Origin: Desulfurococcaceae archaeon AG1
GTDB taxonomy: Archaea; Thermoproteota; Thermoprotei_A; Sulfolobales; AG1
NCBI GenBank assembly: GCA_003116855.1
Contig: BEWT01000015.1
Location: forward strand, 163,445 to 227,444
Length of the DNA: 64,000 bases
Direction of reading: 5' to 3'
Position 1 is the first letter of the stretch, and each line of letters opens with the position of its first letter. The notes below the pieces were generated by a model. It made no database searches. It worked only from the letters and a program-made list of their open reading frames with translations, and had not been told where the DNA came from. The position numbers and the translations under genes are program-made. Of this stretch, positions 50,243 to 57,983 are shown piece after piece.

Positions 50243-50641
50243 TTATAGTACGTATGCTGAAACATTAACATATAGAACTCCCCTAATGCTTCTGAGATCC
50301 CTCAATATAGCCCCTATTATTTCCCAAAAACTTTCAACAACCACTATGTTGAGGCAGAGGGTATCCCTGAGGATCTGATGGTAGAATGCCTTAATGCTCT
50401 GCTGGTTCTCATGTATAACCTCTAATATCTTCCTATCCGAGGCCTTGTATATGCTGTGATCGCTTAGGACTGTTATAATGAAAATACCTCTTCCGGCTTT
50501 CATGGATACATCGTAGGCTTCAAGCATCCTCCTAACAGCTTCTCTAACAAGCTCTGACCTCCCTGTGAAGCCTAGCTTGCTTACTGCCTCGTCAACCTTC
50601 TTGAGCAGATGATCCGGTATTGAGACACTTACTATGGCCAA
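50243..50641 (-). CDS. NikR/CopG-type ribbon-helix-helix metalloregulator
   Basis: A 132-residue transcription factor. The N-terminus AIVSVSIPDHLLKKVDEAVS then FTGRSELVREAVRRMLEAYD is a ribbon-helix-helix DNA-binding domain, followed by an ACT-like ligand domain (GIFIITVLSDHSIYKASDRK, LCLNIVVVESFWEIIGAILR) as in NikR. The canonical NikR nickel ligands (His-x-His and Cys in the beta domain) are only partly recognisable: HSIYK, HENQQ, YHQIL and LCLNIVVV are present. The gene starts at TTG 50641 and is divergent from a metal-transport ATPase across 120 bases with inverted repeats. It most likely represses that ATPase. Confidence 0.8.
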   Translation of the reverse strand: MAIVSVSIPDHLLKKVDEAVSKLGFTGRSELVREAVRRMLEAYDVSMKAGRGIFIITVLSDHSIYKASDRKILEVIHENQQSIKAFYHQILRDTLCLNIVVVESFWEIIGAILRDLRSIRGVLYVNVSAYVL

Positions 50642-50653
50642 GCTTTCAACACC

Positions 50654-50728
50654 TTATTAACCTCTGCTAACGTGGATTAATAAAAATTAATAATAATTTC
50701 TTTGGACGTTAACAGTTAAGGTTATTAA
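50654..50728. promoter_or_regulatory. Probable operator between NikR-like gene and P1B ATPase
   Basis: TTATTAACCTCTGCTAACGT (50654-50673) and the reverse complement of 50706-50728 (TTAATAACCTTAACTGTTAACGT shortened) align with conserved AACCT and TAACGT blocks, giving two facing sites about 30 bases apart around the AT-rich promoter core. This is the arrangement of a two-half-site operator for a tetrameric ribbon-helix-helix regulator. Confidence 0.45.
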
Positions 50729-50761
50729 TTTACTTTTCCGCGTTGATCAGAGGAGTTTAAA

Positions 50762-52576
50762 TTGCAAGAGAAAGGATCTGGACTGCTAATATGGATAGCT
50801 TTAACCCTGGCACCCTCCCTCGCAGGCGTAGTATCATCTATAATAGTTTTTGAACCCCTGCTTTCCCCTGTCTACCGAGCGTTTCTCCTCCTCCTACCCA
50901 CATTATATTTATGGTACCTATTCCTCCTGGATCTTTTAAGGGAGAGGCATTTTAGCGGGGAGTATGTTCTTATGGGCCTTGTAGGGCTAGTCACGCTAAT
51001 CCATGGCTTCTATTTTGAGGGCCTCATACTCATGCTACTCTACTCCCTAGCCGAGGTTATCGAGGAGGCTGCCAAGCGGTATGCGAGAAGAAAGCTCGAT
51101 ACCCTCTATAGACTTGTACCCTCCAAAGCCCTCGTGGAGAAGGATGGTTTAATAGAGAGCGTTGAGGCTAGCAAGCTAAAGCCCGGCGATGTAGTGGTTG
51201 TGAGGGTTGGTGAGGGCGTCCCAGCCGATGGCGTGAGCATCGGTTCGGGTCTTGTGAACACCTCCCTAGTAACTGGAGAGCCTTACCCAGTTGCTGTGAA
51301 TCCGGGGGACTTCATTGCTAGCGGCTATATAAACGTTGGCAGGGCTCCTCTAAAAGTTAGGGTTTTGAGATCTCCAAGCGAGTCTACGCTTCAAAGGGTT
51401 ATCAGGCTCGCGATGGAGGCTTTGGAGGAGAAGAGCCGGGTTGAGAGGATTGTTGAGAAGCTTATGAAGCCATGGACTGCGGTTGCGATATCCTCATTCG
51501 CCATAGCCTACATAATCCTAGACCCCCTCAAAGCCATACCCATATTGGTAGTAGCATGCCCTTCAGCCTTCATAATAACCTCGGCTTCCGCAACAGCATA
51601 CTCAATAGCGGTTCTAGCCAGCAGGGGCGTAGTTGTCAGAGGGGGTAGTGTGCTTGAGAAGATATCCGAGATCGATACCATAGTTCTGGATAAAACCGGG
51701 ACTATAACTATCATAGGATCCCTAGAGGTTTCAAGAATAAAAACCCCAGCTGGGCTGGGTGAGGAGGAGTTTAAAGCCATAACAGCCTCGCTTGCAGCAG
51801 CTAGTACGCACCCAATATCCAGGGCTCTAGCACAGATATCGAAAACAAGGGTTGGTGTTAAAAACGTTATAGAAATCCCGGGGAGAGGTGTTAAAGGAGT
51901 GGTGGATGGATTAGAAGTAATAATAGGTAATAGGGAGATGATGCTAGATCACGGCCTCAAAGTAGTTGGAGAATGCGGCGAGGAGGAAACAGCTGTCTAT
52001 GTAGCTGTAAACGGCTCGGCAGGCCATATATGCCTTAAAGAGAGCATAGATCCTGCAGCCGCCCAGATCCTCAGAGCAGGAGGCTACGAGCTCGTTATAG
52101 CTAGTGGGGATAGGGAGCAGAGGGTTAAAGCAGTAGCTAAAGCCCTTAGAATCGAAAAATACTACTCAAACCTAAGCCCAGAGGATAAAATAACACTGGT
52201 TAGAAACCTCAAAGCTAAGGGCTCAAAAGTCATGGTAGTCGGAGATGGTGTCAACGATATAGCAGCCATGGCAGCCGCAGATGCAGGGGTAGCAGTGGGC
52301 AATATAGATGCCGTAGTCTCGACAGCCGACAGCGTCCTACTTAGAGGGGTTAAACAACTACCCCTACTACTAAGAGCAGCAAAAACCTATACCAAGACAT
52401 TAAAAATATCGCTAGCAACCCCAGTACTGATAAAAACTATAGCCCTAACAGGAGGACTCACGGGAGCATTACCCCTATGGCTCGTAGCCCTACTAGGAGA
52501 CGATGGAGCAACAATAGCAGGGCTCCTAACATCAACAACCCTTATAGCTTCCAACATCCAAAAGCGTGTATCGTAA
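50762..52576 (+). CDS. P1B-type heavy-metal ATPase with CPS motif
   Basis: A 604-residue metal-exporting ATPase. Seen: actuator TGEPYPV, membrane metal site VVACPSAFIITSASATAYS (about residue 265), phosphorylation loop LDKTGT (Asp about 310), the P1B nucleotide-domain pair in AASTHPISRALAQ, and GDGVNDIAAMAAADAGVAVG. The N-terminus has no HMA domain or Cys/His-rich tail. The membrane motif is Cys-Pro-Ser, in place of CPC (Cu, Zn/Cd), SPC (Co) or CPH, so metal choice is not predictable by the usual rules. The divergent NikR-like gene suggests nickel or cobalt. TTG start at 50762. Confidence 0.9.
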   Translation: MQEKGSGLLIWIALTLAPSLAGVVSSIIVFEPLLSPVYRAFLLLLPTLYLWYLFLLDLLRERHFSGEYVLMGLVGLVTLIHGFYFEGLILMLLYSLAEVIEEAAKRYARRKLDTLYRLVPSKALVEKDGLIESVEASKLKPGDVVVVRVGEGVPADGVSIGSGLVNTSLVTGEPYPVAVNPGDFIASGYINVGRAPLKVRVLRSPSESTLQRVIRLAMEALEEKSRVERIVEKLMKPWTAVAISSFAIAYIILDPLKAIPILVVACPSAFIITSASATAYSIAVLASRGVVVRGGSVLEKISEIDTIVLDKTGTITIIGSLEVSRIKTPAGLGEEEFKAITASLAAASTHPISRALAQISKTRVGVKNVIEIPGRGVKGVVDGLEVIIGNREMMLDHGLKVVGECGEEETAVYVAVNGSAGHICLKESIDPAAAQILRAGGYELVIASGDREQRVKAVAKALRIEKYYSNLSPEDKITLVRNLKAKGSKVMVVGDGVNDIAAMAAADAGVAVGNIDAVVSTADSVLLRGVKQLPLLLRAAKTYTKTLKISLATPVLIKTIALTGGLTGALPLWLVALLGDDGATIAGLLTSTTLIASNIQKRVS

Positions 52577-52730
52577 AAACAGGATCTTTTATAACACGGA
52601 GCCCAGATCCAAAGCCTAAGCCATAGCCAGCTGTTCCTGGTTTCATGATGGTTTATATGGATTGATGTTAAACCCATAGTTCTGTGAGAACATTATAAGC
52701 TCTATTTATTTTATTGTAGATCCAAGATGT

Positions 52731-52912
52731 GGGGGTTTCCCCACAGCAGTGAACCAGAGCAATGCTAGGAGCTGTGGGTAGGGGTCACCCCGAACGGGTG
52801 GAGGCCAGTGATAAGGGCTCCAATGAAAGGGGCCCTGAGGCCTATGAAGCCAAGGGAAGAGCCGTTGGTATAAAAATATCAACCGCAATGAAATCCGAAC
52901 CCCTAGCACGCC
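52731..52912 (+). mobile_element. Longest family 2 relic, probable TnpB 3' end with RNA-like hairpins
   Basis: One frame reads AVGRGHPERVEASDKGSNER, then GPEAYEAKGRAVGIKISTAM and KSEPLARQPR, which looks like an archaeal TnpB C-terminal tail. The DNA folds locally: CCCACAGC (52740-52747) pairs with GCTGTGGG (52771-52778); CACCC (52786-52790) pairs with GGGTG (52796-52800) around CGAAC; GGGC near 52814 can pair with GCCC near 52831. TnpB guide RNAs overlap the gene 3' end, so this could be a fossil scaffold. Aligns with 25147-25297 over about 150 bases. The surrounding 640-base gap has no gene. Confidence 0.5.
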
Positions 52913-53005
52913 AGCCTCGACTAAGCTACAGCCCACTTTTAGCGTTAGTAAGTAAATATTGTCAGAATTAAGTTGAGGATTAAAACCTCCTCTCCAAAAT
53001 CTCCT

Positions 53006-53038
53006 CTCCAATTCTATGGTAGGATCGGTTCTATAAGC
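53006..53038 (-). repeat. Degenerate solo CRISPR-like repeat next to CTATAAGC
   Basis: On the minus strand 53006-53029 reads CCGATCCTAC then CATAGAATTGGAG, about 75% like the module repeat. CTATAAGC (53031-53038) adjoins it directly; compared with the intact modules about 27 bases between TATA and repeat are missing. A weak partner repeat may follow near 53090. Confidence 0.4.
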
Positions 53039-53219
53039 GCGAATCGCATATCTATCGAGAGTACCAGAATCGCGGCTGTGTCTAGAACGTTTGCTCCCAT
53101 GCGATCAAGTATAGCTTATGTGGGTGTCACAATATCTATCAGCTCTCTCTAAGCTCGGTATAATGTGGTCGAAAGTATATTCCTAGCCTGGTCGGGTTTT
53201 TTGCTCTAACTCTAGAGAG

Positions 53220-53882
53220 GTGGTTGAGGATCTTTTAAATTTAAATATATCCTTAGCAATAGTACGCGGAGTCGGAGGCAGCTTGGATGATATTTATAGG
53301 GAGAGGGTTAGTCTCTTCCTCGACTGCTGGGAGTATAGGTTTGGGTTGAGAACCCTCGGCGGGGCTTATATTAGGCACTTGCTTCTATTCACAGACTCCT
53401 ATCTAGTTGATGTAGAGACAGGCGAGGCTTCAGAGGTGCCGGGGCGTGCTCACGGTGGTCTTGGTAGGTGGGCTGCTTATCGCTCTTCAGGTGGTTTGTT
53501 GAGCTATATAGCTACATATATATTCTGGCGTATTATAGAGGAGGGTATTAAGAGGGCTTTTAAGATTAGGGAGAGGAGCACTGCTGAGGAGATCAGGGAG
53601 ATAAGATCCATGCTTGGTGAGAACGCATCTGTGGGAGAGTTTATAGAGGCGGCTAAAAATGTTCTTGCTAAGAGTGGTTTGAAGAAGGTGAGGATCGGAT
53701 CTATATATAGATACATGGATCTAGAGAACATTAGGGTTGACGTTGATAGGCATAAGAGCACCATAACCCTCAGATTCACAGCAGATGGGAAGAAGCGCAA
53801 GCTTATAGCTAACTGCGAGCCTGCAGAGCTCTCAGAGCTTGAGCAAAGGATAAAAAGCCTATTACCAGTCTCGCTGGGGTGA
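53220..53882 (+). CDS. Unknown protein, first gene of a two-gene accessory operon
   Basis: No family recognised. The 220-residue protein is predicted soluble. It has an aromatic N-terminal region (LFLDCWEYRFGLRTLGGAYI), a Gly/Ala-rich middle with one amphipathic or weakly hydrophobic helix (GLLSYIATYIFWRIIEEGIK), a charged helical stretch and a basic beta-rich end (RVDVDRHKSTITLRFTADGK). GTG is the apparent start. Its stop overlaps the GTG start of the next gene by 4 bases, so both proteins are made together. The pair lies between inverted relics and directly beside the CRISPR region. Confidence 0.6.
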   Translation: MVEDLLNLNISLAIVRGVGGSLDDIYRERVSLFLDCWEYRFGLRTLGGAYIRHLLLFTDSYLVDVETGEASEVPGRAHGGLGRWAAYRSSGGLLSYIATYIFWRIIEEGIKRAFKIRERSTAEEIREIRSMLGENASVGEFIEAAKNVLAKSGLKKVRIGSIYRYMDLENIRVDVDRHKSTITLRFTADGKKRKLIANCEPAELSELEQRIKSLLPVSLG

Positions 53883-55801
53883 TTAGCGTGAAGATCATCC
53901 ATATCCTGGCTATAGCTATTGCTATCGCTATAGCTATCAGCGTAGCAATACCAATCCTCACGGGACCCAGAGGAGGTGAGCAGGCATATACCACAACCAC
54001 ACAACCCCCTGGTAGGGGCGATAGTGGTGGGTTGGATACCATATCGCCAACCACTATTAAGCCGGGTGAGATCCAGATAACCACGACCCCGGTAGCAATA
54101 CAAACCCCCGTGATACCGGTGGTAACAGCTACGGAGACTGGAGCAGTAACTACAACCCCGTTAGTAACCCAGACTAGGCCGAGGTACCCGGAGTATAGTG
54201 ATCCTCTCTTCATGGTTGTCACAACACCTAGGGTTTATGCTGAGTATGGAGGGGTCTTTGATCTCAATATAACTGTTGTTACCCTTAATGGTTTCAAGGA
54301 TCCTGTTGATCTGCGTGTGCTGGGCCTAGCCTCTGGCTATGGCTTCTCCGATATAAAGCCCATCGATCATAGCCTGTCTCCCCAGAGGATCAGGCCTGGC
54401 GAGATCTCTAGAGCAAGATTTGTTCTAGATACAAGCATTCCGCCTGGCGAGTATATCCTCCTGATCTACGGATCCTCAGGGGATCTGGTATCAACAGCAC
54501 CCGTTAGGCTCACCATATACCCCAAGCCTTTCTACGCAATAGTCGCTGAGCCAATAGGCCCTAACGGAGAGCCCCTGAGCTATGTGGTGGCTGGAAAACC
54601 ATTCAACCTGTCTGTAAAGGTTATCCCAGTCGGTGGTGAGTATAACACCCGTGTGAAGCTGGATCTATGGAAGAGGGGGAGTCTGAGTGGTGTTGTCATC
54701 CACAAGATCTGGGGAGAGCTTGAGGGGATCCCGCCATTTAATGTGACAATAACCGTAGAGATCACGGATGCGTGGAGCGGTTTTGACTATTCTAGGCAGA
54801 GTAGCAATTATGATGCGAGGTATATTATGATCACGGATTCTCCAGGCTTCTCCAAAGCCGTCTTGATCTTTAATAACGAGCCCTCTCAACGTCGCGGCGG
54901 TCTTCTAGAGACAATACTATCGATAATATTCCTACCAATAGGCTTTGCATTGGGGTTAGCGGTAGGCTTTGCCCTGCTACCAATACTCCCACAAGCGTTT
55001 CCAGATCTTGTCACGGGATCTATAGTAGCGTTTGTACCATGGATCCTTGGGTCTGTGTATCCGATAGCACCGTTGAAGGCTATCTCGATAGCAGCTAATG
55101 GTAAGGGTTTCGAATACTACGCAAAAGTCCCAGTATTGAGTGAGGGTAAAAAGGCCTCTCTAATCATCCCCCAGGCTAATATCGAGGTTAGAGAGGATCA
55201 GGATCTCTCGATCCCGTTCTTCGCAGTGGTTAGAACAAACAGCACCAGCGACCCCATATCAATAGATGCCAGTATAAGGGGCGGGGAAGGGCTTGCGGTA
55301 AGGATAGTTAACCATACGAGGGAGCGGGGTGATGGTTACTACCTATCATACCTAACAGGATATCTAACAATACCCAGAGACATGCTTGGAAAAGCCGAGA
55401 ATCTTGATATAGAGATATGGGTCTCCTCCAACAACATATTCCTAGATAGAGTCTCACTCTCCATCAGAATTACAAAAAGCACATTCCACGAAGGACCCTA
55501 CATAGCTCTTAAAGGAAAGCTAGTCATAGCGCCCCTCATATCAGGAGAACAAGACCTCCGAGAAGCAAGTATAGAGATAAGAGAAACCCAGATATTCAAT
55601 CTAACCTCAAAAGAACTCATAACAGCCCAGCCAGACACAGTAATAGAGAGAATATGGATAGCAAGATCCGGAGACACATTGCTACTAATCATAAAAACCA
55701 AAGAAGAACCAAGATACCCCTTCTCCATAGAATACATGATCACATCACCCACAGGATCCTCACTAGGATGGAGACTCTACATCCTACCCACAGGATCTTG
55801 A
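53879..55801 (+). CDS. Large membrane-anchored surface protein of unknown function
   Basis: No named family. The 640-residue protein has an N-terminal helix (IIHILAIAIAIAIAISVAIP), a Thr/Pro-rich stalk (about 35-100), then two Ig-like beta domains (about 105-215 and 216-330: VFDLNITVVTLNGFKDPVDL; KPFNLSVKVIPVGGEYNTRV), a membrane hairpin (IIFLPIGFALGLAVGFALLP, then IVAFVPWILGSVYPIAP, about 345-400) and a beta-rich C-terminal domain. Many N-glycosylation-type sites support an external location. It is translationally coupled to the upstream gene. The function might be adhesion, envelope stress or defence; nothing decides. Confidence 0.65.
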   Translation: MISVKIIHILAIAIAIAIAISVAIPILTGPRGGEQAYTTTTQPPGRGDSGGLDTISPTTIKPGEIQITTTPVAIQTPVIPVVTATETGAVTTTPLVTQTRPRYPEYSDPLFMVVTTPRVYAEYGGVFDLNITVVTLNGFKDPVDLRVLGLASGYGFSDIKPIDHSLSPQRIRPGEISRARFVLDTSIPPGEYILLIYGSSGDLVSTAPVRLTIYPKPFYAIVAEPIGPNGEPLSYVVAGKPFNLSVKVIPVGGEYNTRVKLDLWKRGSLSGVVIHKIWGELEGIPPFNVTITVEITDAWSGFDYSRQSSNYDARYIMITDSPGFSKAVLIFNNEPSQRRGGLLETILSIIFLPIGFALGLAVGFALLPILPQAFPDLVTGSIVAFVPWILGSVYPIAPLKAISIAANGKGFEYYAKVPVLSEGKKASLIIPQANIEVREDQDLSIPFFAVVRTNSTSDPISIDASIRGGEGLAVRIVNHTRERGDGYYLSYLTGYLTIPRDMLGKAENLDIEIWVSSNNIFLDRVSLSIRITKSTFHEGPYIALKGKLVIAPLISGEQDLREASIEIRETQIFNLTSKELITAQPDTVIERIWIARSGDTLLLIIKTKEEPRYPFSIEYMITSPTGSSLGWRLYILPTGS

Positions 55802-55845
55802 ACACCGATCTATAATCCAACCTATGCTCTACCCTCAACACAGTT

Positions 55846-55902
55846 CATCAATTCCACAGCAGATAGAGCAGATAGAAGTTTGGGTTTCATAGCAGTTGAT
55901 AT
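55846..55902 (-). mobile_element. Short family 2 relic with adjoining CRISPR-like repeat
   Basis: On the minus strand ATATCAACTGCTATGAAACC then CAAAC (55878-55902) matches ATATCAACCGCAATGAAATC then CGAAC of the relic at 52.7 kb. Directly downstream (55869-55846) TCTATCTGCTGTGGAATTGA is a degenerate form of the solo repeat. The copy is inverted relative to 52731-52912, so the two-gene operon is bracketed. Confidence 0.35.
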
Positions 55903-56097
55903 GGAAGACTGTCTATCGTGACCTTTATCATATTTGCTTTCCGTGTAAAAGAGAAATCATTCGGCTCGCCTATATGTAGAGCATATGATCCTCGTTTAAG
56001 AAGCCCTATTTTTCGTTTCCCGCTGGGTTTTTCAAATTTGGAAAACTCGATATTTAATCAGATCGCTGCTCATAAACCTCGGAGCCTATAGATACTG

Positions 56098-56385
56098 GTG
56101 GTTGTGATCGAGGCTATAAACCAAGACGATGCTATTGAGGAGCAGGATCACGATGAATATATAGAGCTGGAGGAATATGTTATAAGGTTCTTCAACCATA
56201 TGTATGTTGAGATAATGTACACCGATATAGAAAACCCCCGACACCTGGGCGTATACGAGCTGGATCCCCAGAACTATAGGAGATTATTATTGAAAGCAAG
56301 AAGCATAAAGGATCTCGATGAAGAAAAAAACCTCGTGAAAGAGATAATGAGAACAGGAAAGGAGTTCCGCTTAGGGACTAAATAA
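56098..56385 (+). CDS. Small acidic protein of unknown function
   Basis: A 95-residue protein beginning with GTG, strongly acidic at the N-terminus (AINQDDAIEEQDHDEYIELE) and ending in a charged helix (DLDEEKNLVKEIMRTGKEFR). It has the middle stretch YVIRFFNHMYVEIMYTDIEN that suggests a short beta-alpha core. A CGATATTTAATC box lies about 45 nt upstream. It lies alone between the relic-bearing gap and csa3. Role unknown; anti-toxin or CRISPR accessory is only a guess from location. Confidence 0.5.
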   Translation: MVVIEAINQDDAIEEQDHDEYIELEEYVIRFFNHMYVEIMYTDIENPRHLGVYELDPQNYRRLLLKARSIKDLDEEKNLVKEIMRTGKEFRLGTK

Positions 56386-56640
56386 CAAGAGACCAAGTAT
56401 TAATACTGCTTTACACACATGAAGGGCAAAACAAAAAGAATATCAATATTGTTACTAAGGTAGGTGAGCGAAGCCGAGATAAAAGAATCTTGAGGATCTT
56501 ATGGAGAGATCCGGCGGGATTTAAATACCAGGTTTTACTGGTTGCTTGGGATCCAAATATCGATGTGGGTAACGATGATCCCAGCTATCTTATTTAGGTA
56601 GTTTTGAAAAAGCTGTTCCCATGGTCTTATATATTCGCTT

Positions 56641-57270
56641 CTATGATGAGGCTATGTAGAGCATTCCTTTTTCTGTGGTTTTTATTCTGAGTTTTCTGCC
56701 TTTTCTTTCTGTAGTCACCATGTTTCTTTCTTCCAGTTTCTTCACTCTTCTCCAGATTGTTGGTTTTGGTTCTCCTAGTTTTTCTGCTAGTTCTGCTAGC
56801 TCTACTTCTTTCAAAGCTTCGCTGAGGATCCTTATGTCTAGACTATCTATTTTTTCTCCGCATAGGTGACTTGGTTTGAAGCTTATTACGTGGGATCCGT
56901 CTTCGAACTCAACCTCTATCTCTGCATCTACACCGCTTAGCAGTGCTCCTCCTAGGGTTTCTATCACCAGTGCCCTCATAGACCCGCTTATATTTATATA
57001 GACGGGTCTTTCCGGTCTTGATAGTATTATGTTTCTAACTATAGAGACTGCTTTTGTGAAATCCTCTACCGGGATCTCGATCCTCTCTACCCTTGGCTCG
57101 CCCACTATTTGTTTAAGAATACTTATGAGATTACTGACAGCTTTCTCAGCCCTCGTGTCTCTTCTACCAGCTGGTGTTAGGATCACTATTAGGTCGTTCT
57201 TATCTATATTCCTCCTAATAAGGGCTCTGAGGGCGAACTTCTCGTCAAAACCTAGTGTGAATATTGCCAT
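56641..57270 (-). CDS. csa3: Csa3-type CRISPR regulator (CARF + winged helix)
   Basis: A 209-residue transcription regulator of type I-A systems. The CARF domain (FTLGFDEKFALRALIRRNID, LIVILTPAG, PVYINISGSMRALVIETLGG) should sense cyclic oligoadenylate, with the GSMR loop at the ligand site. The C-terminal domain (LAELAEKLGEPKPTIWRRVK then KLEERNMVTTERKGRKLRIK) is a MarR/ArsR-like winged helix. ATG 57270 is preferred over TTG 57273. It is divergent from the csa5-cas operon across about 300 bases that contain four TTTCAT direct repeats, so it probably controls that operon. Which Csa3 subtype (a or b) cannot be decided here. Confidence 0.85.
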   Translation of the reverse strand: MAIFTLGFDEKFALRALIRRNIDKNDLIVILTPAGRRDTRAEKAVSNLISILKQIVGEPRVERIEIPVEDFTKAVSIVRNIILSRPERPVYINISGSMRALVIETLGGALLSGVDAEIEVEFEDGSHVISFKPSHLCGEKIDSLDIRILSEALKEVELAELAEKLGEPKPTIWRRVKKLEERNMVTTERKGRKLRIKTTEKGMLYIASS

Positions 57271-57453
57271 CAATTTGTCTCAGCTCGATATAACTATGCT
57301 ACGAGGGTTAAATCTGGTTTACCGTTATATTGATGTTGCATGCCAAATATACGATCTCTGTGTTTATTTAACTATATATAGATATTTCCTTGATCAAGAA
57401 ACAAGCATGCTAAACAGGGCCTTAGAATCACAGCCTCGTAGATCCCCTCACGG

Positions 57454-57535
57454 TTTCATTTAATTTATACGGAAAAATGCTGTTTCATATTAATTCTATA
57501 ATCACATATTTCATTAACTACAAAACATTTCATAA
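57454..57535 (+). promoter_or_regulatory. Four TTTCAT-type direct repeats and TATA box before csa5
   Basis: TTTCATTTAA (57454), TTTCATATTAA (57483), TTTCATTAA (57509) and TTTCATAA (57528) occur at spacings of 29, 26 and 19 bases. The last one runs into the TATA-like AAATATATAAACC (57534-57546), which lies about 35 nt before ATG 57574. Repeated sites overlapping a TATA box are typical of regulator binding; Csa3 is the obvious candidate. Confidence 0.45.
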
Positions 57536-57573
57536 ATATATAAACCACAATGCATATAATCTGCGGTGATAAA

Positions 57574-57978
57574 ATGTTAGCCGAAACACGTGAGATAACA
57601 AGAGAATATAGATCTGTGGCATGTTTAGTAGCAACCGCATCAATCTATACAGAATCACTGAATTTAATAGATAGACTCGCATATGCACTAAACCCCGAAT
57701 CAGCTATAAAATCCCTCAACGACTCACTAAGGATCGTTGAGGGAGCTGTTAGGAGGGGGGAAGTGGGAGAAGCTGTTGAAAAGAGCGAGGGGGGAGGAGA
57801 TCGCAGCGTCATAAAGATCCGTGTAGGGGATGGGAGAGAATATAGATTGCTATACTGCTCCCTCCCCAACGTAGAGGTTGTGAGGAGATTCCTCGAAGAG
57901 GTTAGGAGAAACATAGAGGTTGCCAGAACTATTGGAACGCTTGCTAACTCAATGGTTCTAGAAGCTAGGCTGAGGTGA
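57574..57978 (+). CDS. csa5: Csa5, small subunit of the type I-A Cascade
   Basis: A 134-residue mostly helical protein (MLAETREITREYRSVACLVA, YTESLNLIDRLAYALNPESA, NVEVVRRFLEEVRRNIEVAR) in the position of the type I-A small subunit (Cas11a), directly before cas7. Its size and helical nature match Csa5, which helps hold the R-loop. The frame is open to ATG 57550, but TATA spacing and a GGTGAT box favour ATG 57574. It overlaps the cas7 frame by a few bases. Identification is partly by gene order. Confidence 0.75.
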   Translation: MLAETREITREYRSVACLVATASIYTESLNLIDRLAYALNPESAIKSLNDSLRIVEGAVRRGEVGEAVEKSEGGGDRSVIKIRVGDGREYRLLYCSLPNVEVVRRFLEEVRRNIEVARTIGTLANSMVLEARLR

Positions 57979-57983
57979 TCGAG

